A stretch of DNA of 43,856 nucleotides from Candidatus Altarchaeota archaeon (GTDB lineage Archaea > Altiarchaeota > Altiarchaeia > IMC4 > QMZM01), in NCBI GenBank assembly GCA_018897475.1, contig JAHIKS010000093.1, positions 1-43,856 on the forward strand, given 5' to 3'. Below the pieces are notes generated by a model that saw only the letters and a list, made by a program, of their open reading frames with translations, had not been told where the DNA came from and ran no database searches. The translations under genes were made by a program, and so were the position numbers. Numbering within the stretch: the stretch's first letter is position 1; each line of letters starts with the position of its first letter. Below, in pieces: positions 1 through 8,409 of this stretch.

Positions 1-1098
1 ATTTCCGGAATAATCCTCATATTGTTAATCTCTTCCTACTCGGAAGAATATGAGTGGGTCCCGGTCGGGGCCTTTGGGGGGCAGGAGTATGGTGATGATG
101 CTGAGGATGGAAAATTCTACGACCCAAAAGGTATAGATATCGGCTTTAATGGAACCATTTATGTCGTAGATACAGAGAATGATAGGTTCCAGGTATTTGA
201 TTCAAACTTTACGCATATTGAAACGGTGCGTGGATCGGATTATAATGGAATTGGAGAGCTTGATGATCCAGAAGGGATAGCGGTTAAGGTCATAAACAGC
301 AATATTACCTATGTGTATATAGCAGATACAAAAAATCATAGAATTGGAGTCAGGCTCCAGAATTACAGCTTCAACAACGAAACTAACAAAACCGAGGTGA
401 ATGATTCGTGGGTCGAGTTCGGTCAGAGATGTGACGACCCCGTCGATTGTAATTACGATAAGTATCACTACTTCGAGGCTCCTAAAAGCATCGAGGTTGA
501 TGCTGAGGGTACAGTGTATGTTGCAGATACAGATGAGGACAGAATCCAAATAATAGATTCTGACTTTGAAGCCCCATCCTTCAACTTCAGCGGCTCGGAC
601 TCCGTGGATGGTGAATTGAATGCACCTGAGGGAATCGCCATTGACTCCTCTGGGAATATCTATGTTGCTGATACAGGCAACAACAAGATAAGGATTTTCG
701 ACCCAAACGGCGTGCAGCTGAGGTCCTTCGGTAGCTTTGGTTCAGGTCAGAAGGAATTCAACGAACCCTCTGGAATAGAGGTCGACGATGAGGGCCGTAT
801 ATTCGTTGCCGACCGGGGCAATCACAGGATTCAAATCTTTGGTGTTTCAGGAAATTATATGACCGAGTTTGGAACAGAGAATTGCTCCACAGACATATAT
901 TATGATTCGAATATCTCCAAGGGGAAATTCTGCGACCCAAATGATGTCAAGGTAGTTGACGATAAGATTTATGTTGCAGATACAGGTACCCACAGGATAC
1001 AGGTCTTCCAAGTACCGGCGCTTCCCTCAGCAAATGTTACTGTAGATATAAAACTGAGGTATGGCTGGAACCTCTTTTCCATCCCCTTCGAACCCTAA
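1..1098 (+). CDS. NHL-repeat beta-propeller protein, 5' partial
   Basis: The reading frame is open from base 1, so the true start lies before the window. The first visible residues (ISGIILILLIS) are hydrophobic and look like the end of a signal peptide or membrane anchor, so the protein is probably exported. About six NHL-type blades follow, each ending in a variant of YVADTxNxRIQIF (for example IYVADTGNNKIRIF and IFVADRGNHRIQIF). This is what a six-bladed propeller would give. NHL propellers usually bind proteins, sugars or RNA, and no enzyme motif is visible. The protein stops just after GWNLFSIPFEP. In other archaeal surface proteins a GWNLxSIPxxP motif begins a further C-terminal domain, so the end looks cut short. 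The next gene starts one base after the stop. The ligand is unknown. Confidence 0.75.
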   Translation: MSGIILILLISSYSEEYEWVPVGAFGGQEYGDDAEDGKFYDPKGIDIGFNGTIYVVDTENDRFQVFDSNFTHIETVRGSDYNGIGELDDPEGIAVKVINSNITYVYIADTKNHRIGVRLQNYSFNNETNKTEVNDSWVEFGQRCDDPVDCNYDKYHYFEAPKSIEVDAEGTVYVADTDEDRIQIIDSDFEAPSFNFSGSDSVDGELNAPEGIAIDSSGNIYVADTGNNKIRIFDPNGVQLRSFGSFGSGQKEFNEPSGIEVDDEGRIFVADRGNHRIQIFGVSGNYMTEFGTENCSTDIYYDSNISKGKFCDPNDVKVVDDKIYVADTGTHRIQVFQVPALPSANVTVDIKLRYGWNLFSIPFEP

Positions 1099-1099
1099 A

Positions 1100-2002
1100 A
1101 TGGATGTTACATCTATCGGCGACATAAATCTTGATGCCATAACGTCAAAGCTCAAAGAGCTGCCGGAGAAGGACTCGCAGAGAGTGGTATCAGACCTGTC
1201 CCTGAGCTCCGGGGGCTGTGCCGCAAATTTTGCGAAGGCGATAAGCAAGCTGGGACTTGAGACAAGGTTTATTGGAAAGATGGGGGATGACGTAATTGGG
1301 GAATTTCTAAGGAATTCCATGGAGGGTGTTGACCTTGTTCTGTCAAAAGGCAGTAAGAGTGGAATCACCTTCGCAATGGTCTTTGAGGATGACACCCGCT
1401 CCTTCGTAACATATCCGGGTTCAAATGGTGAATTCACAATTGGTGATATAAATCTCGACCTCATAGAGGGCAAATATCTCCACGTGGGCTCCTTCTTTCT
1501 CCAGGGGCTGAGAGAGGACACAAAGAAGGTCCTTGACCATGCGCACGGGAGGGGGATGAGCACTTCCTTCGATACCGGCTGGGATCCCGCGGGCTGGTGT
1601 AAAGAGGATATAACGCTCGTGAGAGAAATTCTGAAAGGTGTTGATATATTCTTCCCGAATCTGAAGGAGGGAGAGGCGATAACTGGGGCCAAAGGAAGGG
1701 AAAAGGTGTGCGAGGAGCTGCTTGCTCTTGGTCCTCAGATAATTGCCCTTAAGCTCGGTTCTGAAGGGAGTTATATTGCAAACGGGAAGGAGAGAATCTC
1801 CATTCCCCCAACCAAGGTCGACGTTGTCGACACAACCGGGGCAGGGGACGTCTTCGACGCCTCATTTGTCTACGGGCATTCGAAGGGCTGGGATTTAGAG
1901 AAGGTCGGAAAATTCGCAAATGCAGCTGCGGCTCTCTCGACGAGAGATTACGGGAGTAATGGCTATCCAGCCCCCGATGATGTGAATAGTATCTTGCAAT
2001 GA
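1100..2002 (+). CDS. PfkB/ribokinase-family carbohydrate kinase
   Basis: A 300-residue sugar or nucleoside kinase of the ribokinase family. The substrate-side glycine motif SGGCAANFAKAISKLG is near residues 37-52. The ATP and anion-hole signature DTTGAGDVFDASF is near residues 244-256 and contains the family's catalytic Asp. NLKEGEAITG marks the central part of the fold. I chose the ATG at 1100, one base after the preceding stop, because a longer in-frame version would add 13 residues unlike any family N-terminus. The stop overlaps the next start as ATGA, so the two are probably translationally coupled. The substrate cannot be read from the sequence; adenosine, ribose and fructose-6-phosphate kinases all share these motifs. 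Confidence 0.85.
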   Translation: MDVTSIGDINLDAITSKLKELPEKDSQRVVSDLSLSSGGCAANFAKAISKLGLETRFIGKMGDDVIGEFLRNSMEGVDLVLSKGSKSGITFAMVFEDDTRSFVTYPGSNGEFTIGDINLDLIEGKYLHVGSFFLQGLREDTKKVLDHAHGRGMSTSFDTGWDPAGWCKEDITLVREILKGVDIFFPNLKEGEAITGAKGREKVCEELLALGPQIIALKLGSEGSYIANGKERISIPPTKVDVVDTTGAGDVFDASFVYGHSKGWDLEKVGKFANAAAALSTRDYGSNGYPAPDDVNSILQ

Positions 2003-3048
2003 CCCTCTCATTCAAACCGGTCTGGTTCGACTCCATGGGTGCAAAGTCTTCTTCAACTCTTGTTGAGACTCCCGATGTTAGAATTCTTATAGACCCTGGC
2101 GTCTCAATCATGCAAAAAAGCTTCCCTGCCTCCATGAACAAAAAGATGGGGTGGCTGAAGCAGGGTGAAAAAGCGGTTCTGGATGCTAGCAGAGAGGCCG
2201 ATGTCGTCATAATTTCTCATTACCACTATGACCATTTTACAGACTTCGATGCGCGGCTCTATAAGGGAAAGAGGCTGTTTGTAAAGAACCCGAACGAATT
2301 CATAAATTATTCTCAAAGAGGGAGAGCTGAGAATTTCCTGGGGAATATTTGCAAAGAATTCGGGGAAATTAAATTTAAATCCATTTTAGAAAAAAATAAA
2401 GAAAAGAATTACCCGGACCCGATGAGCGATATACCGCTTGCGGCTGAGCAGGACTTCGGGGACTATAACAAGAGAAGGAGAGAATTGCTCGAGGAGGGTA
2501 GGGAGCGTTTTACTGGGCTGGCGAATTCATGGAACAAAAACAGAAGGATTCCTGAATTGGAATTCGAAGATATTAAAGTTGAATTTCCTGAGGGGAAAAA
2601 TTTTAGGTTTGGAAAAACGAAGTTAAAATTCTCGCAGCCTTTGTTCCATGGCATTGAGTACTCGCGGCTGGGCTGGGTCTCTGCGACGATGGTTGAGTCC
2701 GGGGGGAAGCGGCTGATGCACTCCTCGGATTTGTGCGGCGTCTATATCGAGGACTATGCTGAGATGATTGTTAAGGAGAATCCCGACATCCTTGTCCTTG
2801 ACGGGCCCCCAACCTACCTTTTGCCATACATGATGAATTCTATAAATCTTGATAGATGTATCAGGAATATTTGCAATATTATTAAAAATGTAGATTCTGA
2901 ATTAATCCTTCTTGACCATCATCTCCCGAGGGATTCTAAGTACAGGGAAAGGCTGGAAGAGGTCTATGCTCTTGCAGCAAAGGAGAATAAAGAAGTCACG
3001 ACCGCTGCGGAATGCCTTGGGCGGGAGGTTGCTGTCTCCGCTCCATGA
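1999..3048 (+). CDS. UPF0282-family metallo-beta-lactamase-fold hydrolase
   Basis: A 349-residue protein of the archaeal UPF0282 family (MBL fold). The metal-binding motif HYHYDH lies at residues 74-79, preceded by the strand ADVVIIS. Downstream candidate ligands are in PLFHGIEYSR, LMHSSDLCG and LLDHHLPRD. The N-terminus FDSMGAKSSSTLVETPDVRILIDPG matches the family start. It is somewhat longer than the roughly 300 residues usual, mainly from a charged insertion around residues 100-180. It overlaps the PfkB stop by four bases, and its 3' end overlaps the convergent debranching enzyme gene by 53 bases. The cellular substrate of this family is not established; hydrolytic activity is inferred from the fold. 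Confidence 0.85.
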   Translation: MTLSFKPVWFDSMGAKSSSTLVETPDVRILIDPGVSIMQKSFPASMNKKMGWLKQGEKAVLDASREADVVIISHYHYDHFTDFDARLYKGKRLFVKNPNEFINYSQRGRAENFLGNICKEFGEIKFKSILEKNKEKNYPDPMSDIPLAAEQDFGDYNKRRRELLEEGRERFTGLANSWNKNRRIPELEFEDIKVEFPEGKNFRFGKTKLKFSQPLFHGIEYSRLGWVSATMVESGGKRLMHSSDLCGVYIEDYAEMIVKENPDILVLDGPPTYLLPYMMNSINLDRCIRNICNIIKNVDSELILLDHHLPRDSKYRERLEEVYALAAKENKEVTTAAECLGREVAVSAP

Positions 3049-4852
3049 CGTCCTCGAAATAGGACCTTGTCAGCTCTGCTACAGCCGGGGCGTGGGATAT
3101 GTTCCCGGATGGTTTGAGGCCCTCGCCGGAGAAGAACTCTGATATCGTTCCTATTCCTGCCTCCTTGGTGTGCTTCTCGAAGATATTTTCCAGAATCCCC
3201 TTGGCGTGGAGCCTCTTGTCAGAGACCCTCATCAGGAGCTTAGTGTAGGGCCCGAGGAGCCACGGGAATGCCGCTCCGTTGAACCGGTCATCGGGATTGT
3301 AGTTCCCGCTCTTCGGGTCAAGGGTCCTGATACCGGATTCCGTAACCAAGTCCTCGACGGAATTAAGAACCTTTTTCTGTAGTGTTTCATTAAGAGGAGA
3401 GAATTCCAACGTTAGTGCTATGAGCTGGTTCGGTCTCAGCGAGTCGTCGTCAAGGGTGTCCTTTAGATGGCTCCCATTCCAGAATTCCTCAGGGAAATTC
3501 TCCTCGAAGGCGAGGTATATTCCCCGGAAGTCAATCTCTTTATCCTCCATGAGTCCTGAGAGATTCTCCATTATTTTTAGTGAATTATACCATAAGCCTT
3601 GAACCTCGACCGCGTTGTCCCTATTCGGCATCCATGTCCCGCCCTTGTGCATGAGGAGGCCGTTCTTCTCCATGTCTATGTATCCCTTTACCATGTCCTT
3701 CATGTCCCACCAGTAGGTATGCAGCAGCCCCTTGAGCCTCTCCATGCCTGCCGCTTTCCCGTATTTGTAGAGGCGGTCAATGAGCCAGAGGGTCGTGTCG
3801 ATGCTGTCATATACTGGCTCTCCGTCGATGATGCTGCCCGGGACTCCGTTCCGGGTAGAGCTGTTGAGAATCCTCTCGAAGACCGGCTCAGCGTCGTCGA
3901 ATCTTTGGTTGATTAGAGTCAGGCCGGGCAGGGCTATCATCGCCTCCCTTACGTTTTCTCCGGAAAACGGATAGGAGATGATGCTTTTCTTTGAGTCTAT
4001 GTCGACTATGAAGGTCTCGGCTATTTTCAGGAGAGCGAAAATCGAGGAGCCCATGTCGGAGGAAAGGATTCTGCTCTTTTTCTCCCTCAGCTGTGACAAA
4101 TCCTTGAATGCGCTAGCGGTCTTTTCCTCTGTTTCGTAAGCAAGGGCCGAGAGGGTGAAGTCATGTGTCGAGTTTCCATTAACGAAGAACTCAAAGAATG
4201 CAGGGATATGATGAAAATTCTCTTTATTATCAGAATAAATAAAAGAATCCCATCTTTCGCCTTCGTTCTCCCTGCAGATTGCCTTGTCGGAGTAGATTGT
4301 CAGGTAGCCAAGCTCTGAGCTGACTCCCAGAATCTTGTCTGTGAAGAATTTTGATTGGAATTCAATGCCCTTGGACCCGATAGCGTTCGCTTCTCTTGAA
4401 TTAGCAAGGACTTTAACCCTGATTTTGAGGGGGACGGGGTTTTTGTTCTCAGCATTATAGAGAACGACAACGCCGTTCTTGTCCTGCATGGGGTTTATCG
4501 TCTTGGTGAGGGAGAATTCATCAAAGTGATGGTAATAGGAAACGGAATTGTGGTTAAAGTCGAATTTCCCTGGGCCTTTGTAGCAGGGGTCTTTCAGGTT
4601 TATAACCCTGTCCTCAAGATGAATCCCCTCCTCCAGGCCCTCGAGATATACCCTTCTTTTCAGATTATCGCAAGCAGAAACAAGGAGCGCCTGATGTCTG
4701 TTTGTAGGCAAATCGAGAATGGTCGAGGCGCAGTAGCCGCCAAGTCTGTTGGGAATCAGCCACTCCAGCCCTCTGGACCTTTCCTGGCCGAGGGCGTTTG
4801 GATTGAATGTAGCGAAGGGGGTTTCACTCATCTTGCTATCTGAATACCTCAT
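2996..4852 (-). CDS. archaeal-type glycogen debranching enzyme (GDE C-domain family)
   Basis: A protein of about 618 residues with the two-domain layout of archaeal debranching enzymes: an N-terminal beta-rich domain beginning LEWLIPNRLGGYCASTILDLPTNRHQALLVSA and a C-terminal alpha/alpha barrel (DTTLWLIDRLYKYGK, NAVEVQGLWYNSL, GTISEFFSGEG, SHAPAVAELTRSYFED). The expected reaction is hydrolysis of alpha-1,6 branches in glycogen-like glucans. The usual TWMD stretch of the barrel reads TWMP and the loop after it is short, so activity is uncertain. Two starts are possible: ATG at 4852, overlapping the preceding gene by 17 bases, or ATG at 4831, giving MSETPFATF. Neither has a clear ribosome-binding site. 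The gene follows the DUF457 gene on the same strand. Confidence 0.8.
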   Translation of the reverse strand: MRYSDSKMSETPFATFNPNALGQERSRGLEWLIPNRLGGYCASTILDLPTNRHQALLVSACDNLKRRVYLEGLEEGIHLEDRVINLKDPCYKGPGKFDFNHNSVSYYHHFDEFSLTKTINPMQDKNGVVVLYNAENKNPVPLKIRVKVLANSREANAIGSKGIEFQSKFFTDKILGVSSELGYLTIYSDKAICRENEGERWDSFIYSDNKENFHHIPAFFEFFVNGNSTHDFTLSALAYETEEKTASAFKDLSQLREKKSRILSSDMGSSIFALLKIAETFIVDIDSKKSIISYPFSGENVREAMIALPGLTLINQRFDDAEPVFERILNSSTRNGVPGSIIDGEPVYDSIDTTLWLIDRLYKYGKAAGMERLKGLLHTYWWDMKDMVKGYIDMEKNGLLMHKGGTWMPNRDNAVEVQGLWYNSLKIMENLSGLMEDKEIDFRGIYLAFEENFPEEFWNGSHLKDTLDDDSLRPNQLIALTLEFSPLNETLQKKVLNSVEDLVTESGIRTLDPKSGNYNPDDRFNGAAFPWLLGPYTKLLMRVSDKRLHAKGILENIFEKHTKEAGIGTISEFFSGEGLKPSGNISHAPAVAELTRSYFEDVMERRQQPPAQGIPQRS

Positions 4853-5282
4853 TGTCTAGGACTAGGTGACTGAAAAAGCCGATAATGGCAAATCCAACGT
4901 AGTAGAGGTCTATTAGATATAGGGGAAGCGAGAGTAAAATTCCAATGATTGGCGTATGGAAGAGCCCCCTGTGCCTTGAGAACCATAACAGGTAGAGGAA
5001 CAGGATTAGCATCAGCGGGATATAGATTAGCTCCATCCTCCGCAGGAACACGAATGCCAGAAGGCAGATAATCGATGCGGCAAGAAAGAGCCTGCCGAGA
5101 ATCTTCCGCATCTTCGATGAGGGGGTATCCATGTCCGGCAGAATTGAATAGAGGATTCCGATTATGTTTCCAAAGATGAGGGTTTCTATTGAAAGATGAA
5201 AATTCAGAAGTTTATCCGATAATAATAGCAGGATTCCCACCATTACCAGATAGCCGAAGATGTGGACTTTGTAGCTGGGCAT
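4836..5282 (-). CDS. DUF457/YdjM-like integral membrane protein
   Basis: A 148-residue protein with four to five hydrophobic segments. The conserved polar motifs are LPDMDTPSSKMRK near residue 50, SRHRGLFHTP near residue 107 and FFSHLVLDNEVF at the C-terminus. Asp and His residues facing a membrane pocket are typical of the DUF457/YdjM group, annotated as predicted metal-dependent hydrolases. No substrate is known. The gene lies divergent from the VWA protein with about 37 bases between starts, and its last codons overlap the start region of the debranching enzyme, so those two are probably cotranscribed. Confidence 0.75.
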   Translation of the reverse strand: MPSYKVHIFGYLVMVGILLLLSDKLLNFHLSIETLIFGNIIGILYSILPDMDTPSSKMRKILGRLFLAASIICLLAFVFLRRMELIYIPLMLILFLYLLWFSRHRGLFHTPIIGILLSLPLYLIDLYYVGFAIIGFFSHLVLDNEVFR

Positions 5283-5319
5283 GGTATAATATTTCTACTT
5301 GGAGCATATAATCTATCAT

Positions 5320-7254
5320 ATGGCATTTATTGAATTCGTTACTCCATTGGCTCTGGCAGGGGTCCTCCTCCTGGCTCCAATCATAATCCTCTATCTACTG
5401 AAACCAAAGCCGAAACACATAAAGCTGCCAACCCTGATGTTCGTAATTTCAAAGAGGAGGAGAAAGAGGTTTGCGTCCTTCTTCAACAGGTTCATAAGGG
5501 ACCCGTTGCTTCTTCTGCAGCTCCTGATAATAATGCTCCTTGTCCTTACGGTGGCGAATCCCTTCATGATGCTGTTTGAGGAAAGGAGCGAAAAGGAGGC
5601 CGTAGTATTTGTCATTGATGCTTCGGCAAGCATGCAGTCAACAGATGTAAGCCCAAGCAGATTCGAAAAGGCCAAGGAGCTTGCGATGCAGGTTCTTAAC
5701 TACCAGAATCCCGAAAGCCCGATAAGTCTTGTTCTGGCCGAAAACGTTCCGATACTCCTTCTGAGGGATGGGAGACAGGAGGATGTCGGTGGAATTCTAT
5801 CCGTCATTGGCGCCGCAGACACCGGCTCCAACATAGGGGATTCGGTTCTCTTCGGAAAGGACCTTCTATCAGGTTCCAGTATGAATAAGAGAATCTATGT
5901 GTTTTCTGATTTCTCGAAGAGCCAGGAATCCGAGCTGGAATTCTCAAGGAAGGTTGCATCAATGGGCAATGTTGCGGTTGAATTTGTAAGGGTCTCAGGC
6001 GAGGGAGAGAATTTAGGCGTAATAGAGATGGGCGTGAAGCGCTTTATCACGGAACCGGAAAAATGCTCCATAACATTCACTGTAAAGAATTTCGGTCAGA
6101 TGGAGCAGGGGCCGTCCGTGGATGTCCTTGTTGATGGCGGGGGTGTGGACACGATAACAAGCTACATCAAAGGGGGGGAGCAGTTCCTATACCACCTCGA
6201 GCCGGACATTACGGAAGATGAGCACACAATAAAGGTCATGATAAATGCAAACGACGCCCTGGCTGTTGATAATACGGCCTTTGCCTTTCTCCCCAAGGTA
6301 AGGAAATACGGGGTTTTGCTGATTACGAAGGAGGGCTCGGGCAACTATCTGAAATATGCCCTTGAAGCATCATCGAATGTTGAACTCGAGGTTTCCATTC
6401 TTCCAATCGTTCCAGAATTTCACGATTTTGATACAGTAATATTTGGAGACCTGAACCCGGAACTTGTTCTTCCCGGAACGTTTAAGAAGCTTGATGAATA
6501 CGCTAGGGGTGGTGGGAGCGTTGTATTCCTGGCCTCATCAGGCCTGGAGGGGATAAACAATGAAAATCTGGGATCCCTTCTTCCGGTCATGCTTATCGGT
6601 CTCAGGGAGGGGGATGAAAGGATAATGGTGGAACAGAACCATGAAATCATATCCAGTGTAACGCTTCAGAATCTAATCACAAAGAGGCATATGCGATGTG
6701 TGGCAAAGAACCAGAGCAGCGTAATAGCAACCATAGATGAGAGCCCCGCACTTGCCTATCATAGCTACGGGAATGGGAAGGTTGCCTTTGTTGGAATAAA
6801 TCCGGATGAGGAATGGAGCAACTTCTACTACAGCTCCTCCCACCCCATATTCTGGTTCCAGTTACTGCAATGGATAAATAGGGGTGAAAATTCACTGGTT
6901 ATCAACAACTTCAAGACGGGAGAGTCGCTGCCTGTAAATGGTAGAATTAATGTTGTAACTCCATCCGGGAAGTCCCTTGATACAGGAAACGTAATACTGG
7001 ACGAGGTCGGAATCTATGGTATAAGATTCGATGATTTGGACGATAAGATAGCCGTTTCCCTTCTCGATGAGTCGGAATCCGCAATCTCCGAATCCATTCC
7101 TAGCCTGAATACAATAAATGATGAGAATTTTGTAATCTCCGGGGAGAAGGTTCAGACAAAGAGGGAGCTCTGGTTCTATATCCTCGCTCTCGGATTGCTC
7201 TTCCTTTTTATTGAAATTCTGGTTTACAAGAGGAGAGGGCTTCTTGAGGAATAG
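5320..7254 (+). CDS. BatA-like membrane protein with von Willebrand factor A domain
   Basis: A 644-residue protein. The N-terminus carries the BatA-type pair of membrane helices (residues about 8-24 and 60-83) around KPKPKHIKLPTLMF. A VWA domain with the metal-site start VFVIDASASMQSTD follows near residue 100. The middle is a beta-rich extracytoplasmic region and a glutamine-amidotransferase-like segment (YGNGKVAFVGINPDEEW). A single C-terminal helix (FYILALGLLFLFIEILVY) ends in a basic tail. I prefer ATG at 5320 because MAFIEFVTPLALAG is the standard BatA start; an in-frame TTG at 5299 adds seven residues. Such proteins usually sit with MoxR ATPases; none is seen here. The SppA gene follows by 46 bases. 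Confidence 0.8.
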   Translation: MAFIEFVTPLALAGVLLLAPIIILYLLKPKPKHIKLPTLMFVISKRRRKRFASFFNRFIRDPLLLLQLLIIMLLVLTVANPFMMLFEERSEKEAVVFVIDASASMQSTDVSPSRFEKAKELAMQVLNYQNPESPISLVLAENVPILLLRDGRQEDVGGILSVIGAADTGSNIGDSVLFGKDLLSGSSMNKRIYVFSDFSKSQESELEFSRKVASMGNVAVEFVRVSGEGENLGVIEMGVKRFITEPEKCSITFTVKNFGQMEQGPSVDVLVDGGGVDTITSYIKGGEQFLYHLEPDITEDEHTIKVMINANDALAVDNTAFAFLPKVRKYGVLLITKEGSGNYLKYALEASSNVELEVSILPIVPEFHDFDTVIFGDLNPELVLPGTFKKLDEYARGGGSVVFLASSGLEGINNENLGSLLPVMLIGLREGDERIMVEQNHEIISSVTLQNLITKRHMRCVAKNQSSVIATIDESPALAYHSYGNGKVAFVGINPDEEWSNFYYSSSHPIFWFQLLQWINRGENSLVINNFKTGESLPVNGRINVVTPSGKSLDTGNVILDEVGIYGIRFDDLDDKIAVSLLDESESAISESIPSLNTINDENFVISGEKVQTKRELWFYILALGLLFLFIEILVYKRRGLLEE

Positions 7255-7300
7255 TTTCCGATATTTATGTGTCTCTTACCCAATAAAAGACACCCAGAGA

Positions 7301-8221
7301 ATGAAAACCAAGTGGAAGGTCCTTATCCTGGTATCTTTGATTATCTTTGTTACTCTCGGCATCATCGGAATTATAGCTCTCGTTGGAGAGTTCAATGAGA
7401 ACGAGATGCCCTTTTTTGGGAACAAGATTGCCATAGTTCCCATAAAGGGTTATATAACGACGGAGAGCTGCGGGCCCAGCATGATTGGTGGGGCACAGTG
7501 CGCCGAGGTGGCAGTGATAGAGAGTAGGATACATGGCGCTGAAAGCGACCCCTCGATAAGGGCCATCGTCCTTGACATAAATTCCGGTGGTGGCAGTGTC
7601 GTTGCTACAGGCGAGATTGAGAAGGCTGTACGGGATTGTAACAAGCCCGTTGTTGCCTGGGTTGAAGAAGTGGGAGCTTCGGGAGCCTACTACATCGCCT
7701 CGGCAGCAGATGTCGTTGTCGCTGACAAGAATTCAATGGTCGGGAACATAGGCGTTATAATGACGGTCCCCCACTATTACGGCCTGATGGGAATGATTGG
7801 CGTTAACATGACAGTGATTAAGGCAGGGAACAGCAAGGATATAGGAAGCCCCTACAGAGAGATGACCGAGGAAGAGGAGGGTGATCTTCAGGGAATGGTG
7901 AATAAAATCTACTATGATTTTGTTTCAGGGGTGGCAGAAAACAGGGGCCTTTCAGTGGAGTATGTGGAGAACGTATCCGATGGTAGCATATATCTGGGTA
8001 GTGAGGCGCAGGAGCTTGGGCTGGTTGATGTCCTTGGAGGAAGGTCAGTTGCCATAGAGATTGCAGCAGAGCTCGGAGGGATTGAAGGGGCTCCAGGCAT
8101 AGTCGAGGTAAGGCCAAAGAGAACCCTTGTGGACCTGTTGTCGGAAATGTCAACACATATGGGCTATGGAATAGGTAAAGGTATAATAAGCGAATACGGA
8201 GGTCAAAAATGGGCAGAATAA
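7301..8221 (+). CDS. sppA: signal peptide peptidase SppA (S49 family)
   Basis: A 306-residue membrane-anchored serine protease that degrades cleaved signal peptides. One transmembrane helix spans residues 7-28. The S49 core includes IRAIVLDINSGGG (88-98), the nucleophile region VGASGAYYIASAAD with Ser127, and AGNSKDIGSP with Lys179 as the likely general base of the Ser-Lys dyad. The length matches the short archaeal form. I chose ATG at 7301 (MKTKWKV) because upstream in-frame codons lie inside the previous gene and encode no recognisable N-terminus. It overlaps the S17e start by 13 bases. Confidence 0.9.
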   Translation: MKTKWKVLILVSLIIFVTLGIIGIIALVGEFNENEMPFFGNKIAIVPIKGYITTESCGPSMIGGAQCAEVAVIESRIHGAESDPSIRAIVLDINSGGGSVVATGEIEKAVRDCNKPVVAWVEEVGASGAYYIASAADVVVADKNSMVGNIGVIMTVPHYYGLMGMIGVNMTVIKAGNSKDIGSPYREMTEEEEGDLQGMVNKIYYDFVSGVAENRGLSVEYVENVSDGSIYLGSEAQELGLVDVLGGRSVAIEIAAELGGIEGAPGIVEVRPKRTLVDLLSEMSTHMGYGIGKGIISEYGGQKWAE

Positions 8222-8409
8222 AACAAACGTATCTGAAGAGGATTGCCAACGAGCTCCTTGAGAAATACAAGGTGGAATTCAGCAAGGACTTTCAGAAGAA
8301 CAAGGAGAAGGTACAAGAGCTAAGTACTGTAAAGAGCAAATCCATAAGAAACAAGATTGCAGGCTACATAACGAAGGTTATGAAGAGGGACGCGACAGAG
8401 GTAATCTAG
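8209..8409 (+). CDS. rps17e: 30S ribosomal protein S17e
   Basis: A 66-residue basic protein matching archaeal and eukaryotic S17e over its full length: MGRIKQTYLKRIANELLEKY, a central FSKDFQKNKEKVQEL, and SKSIRNKIAGYITKVMKR. This protein is absent from bacteria. It starts inside the last codons of sppA, so translation may be coupled, and its end meets the convergent Cas4-like gene with a four-base overlap. Confidence 0.95.
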   Translation: MGRIKQTYLKRIANELLEKYKVEFSKDFQKNKEKVQELSTVKSKSIRNKIAGYITKVMKRDATEVI

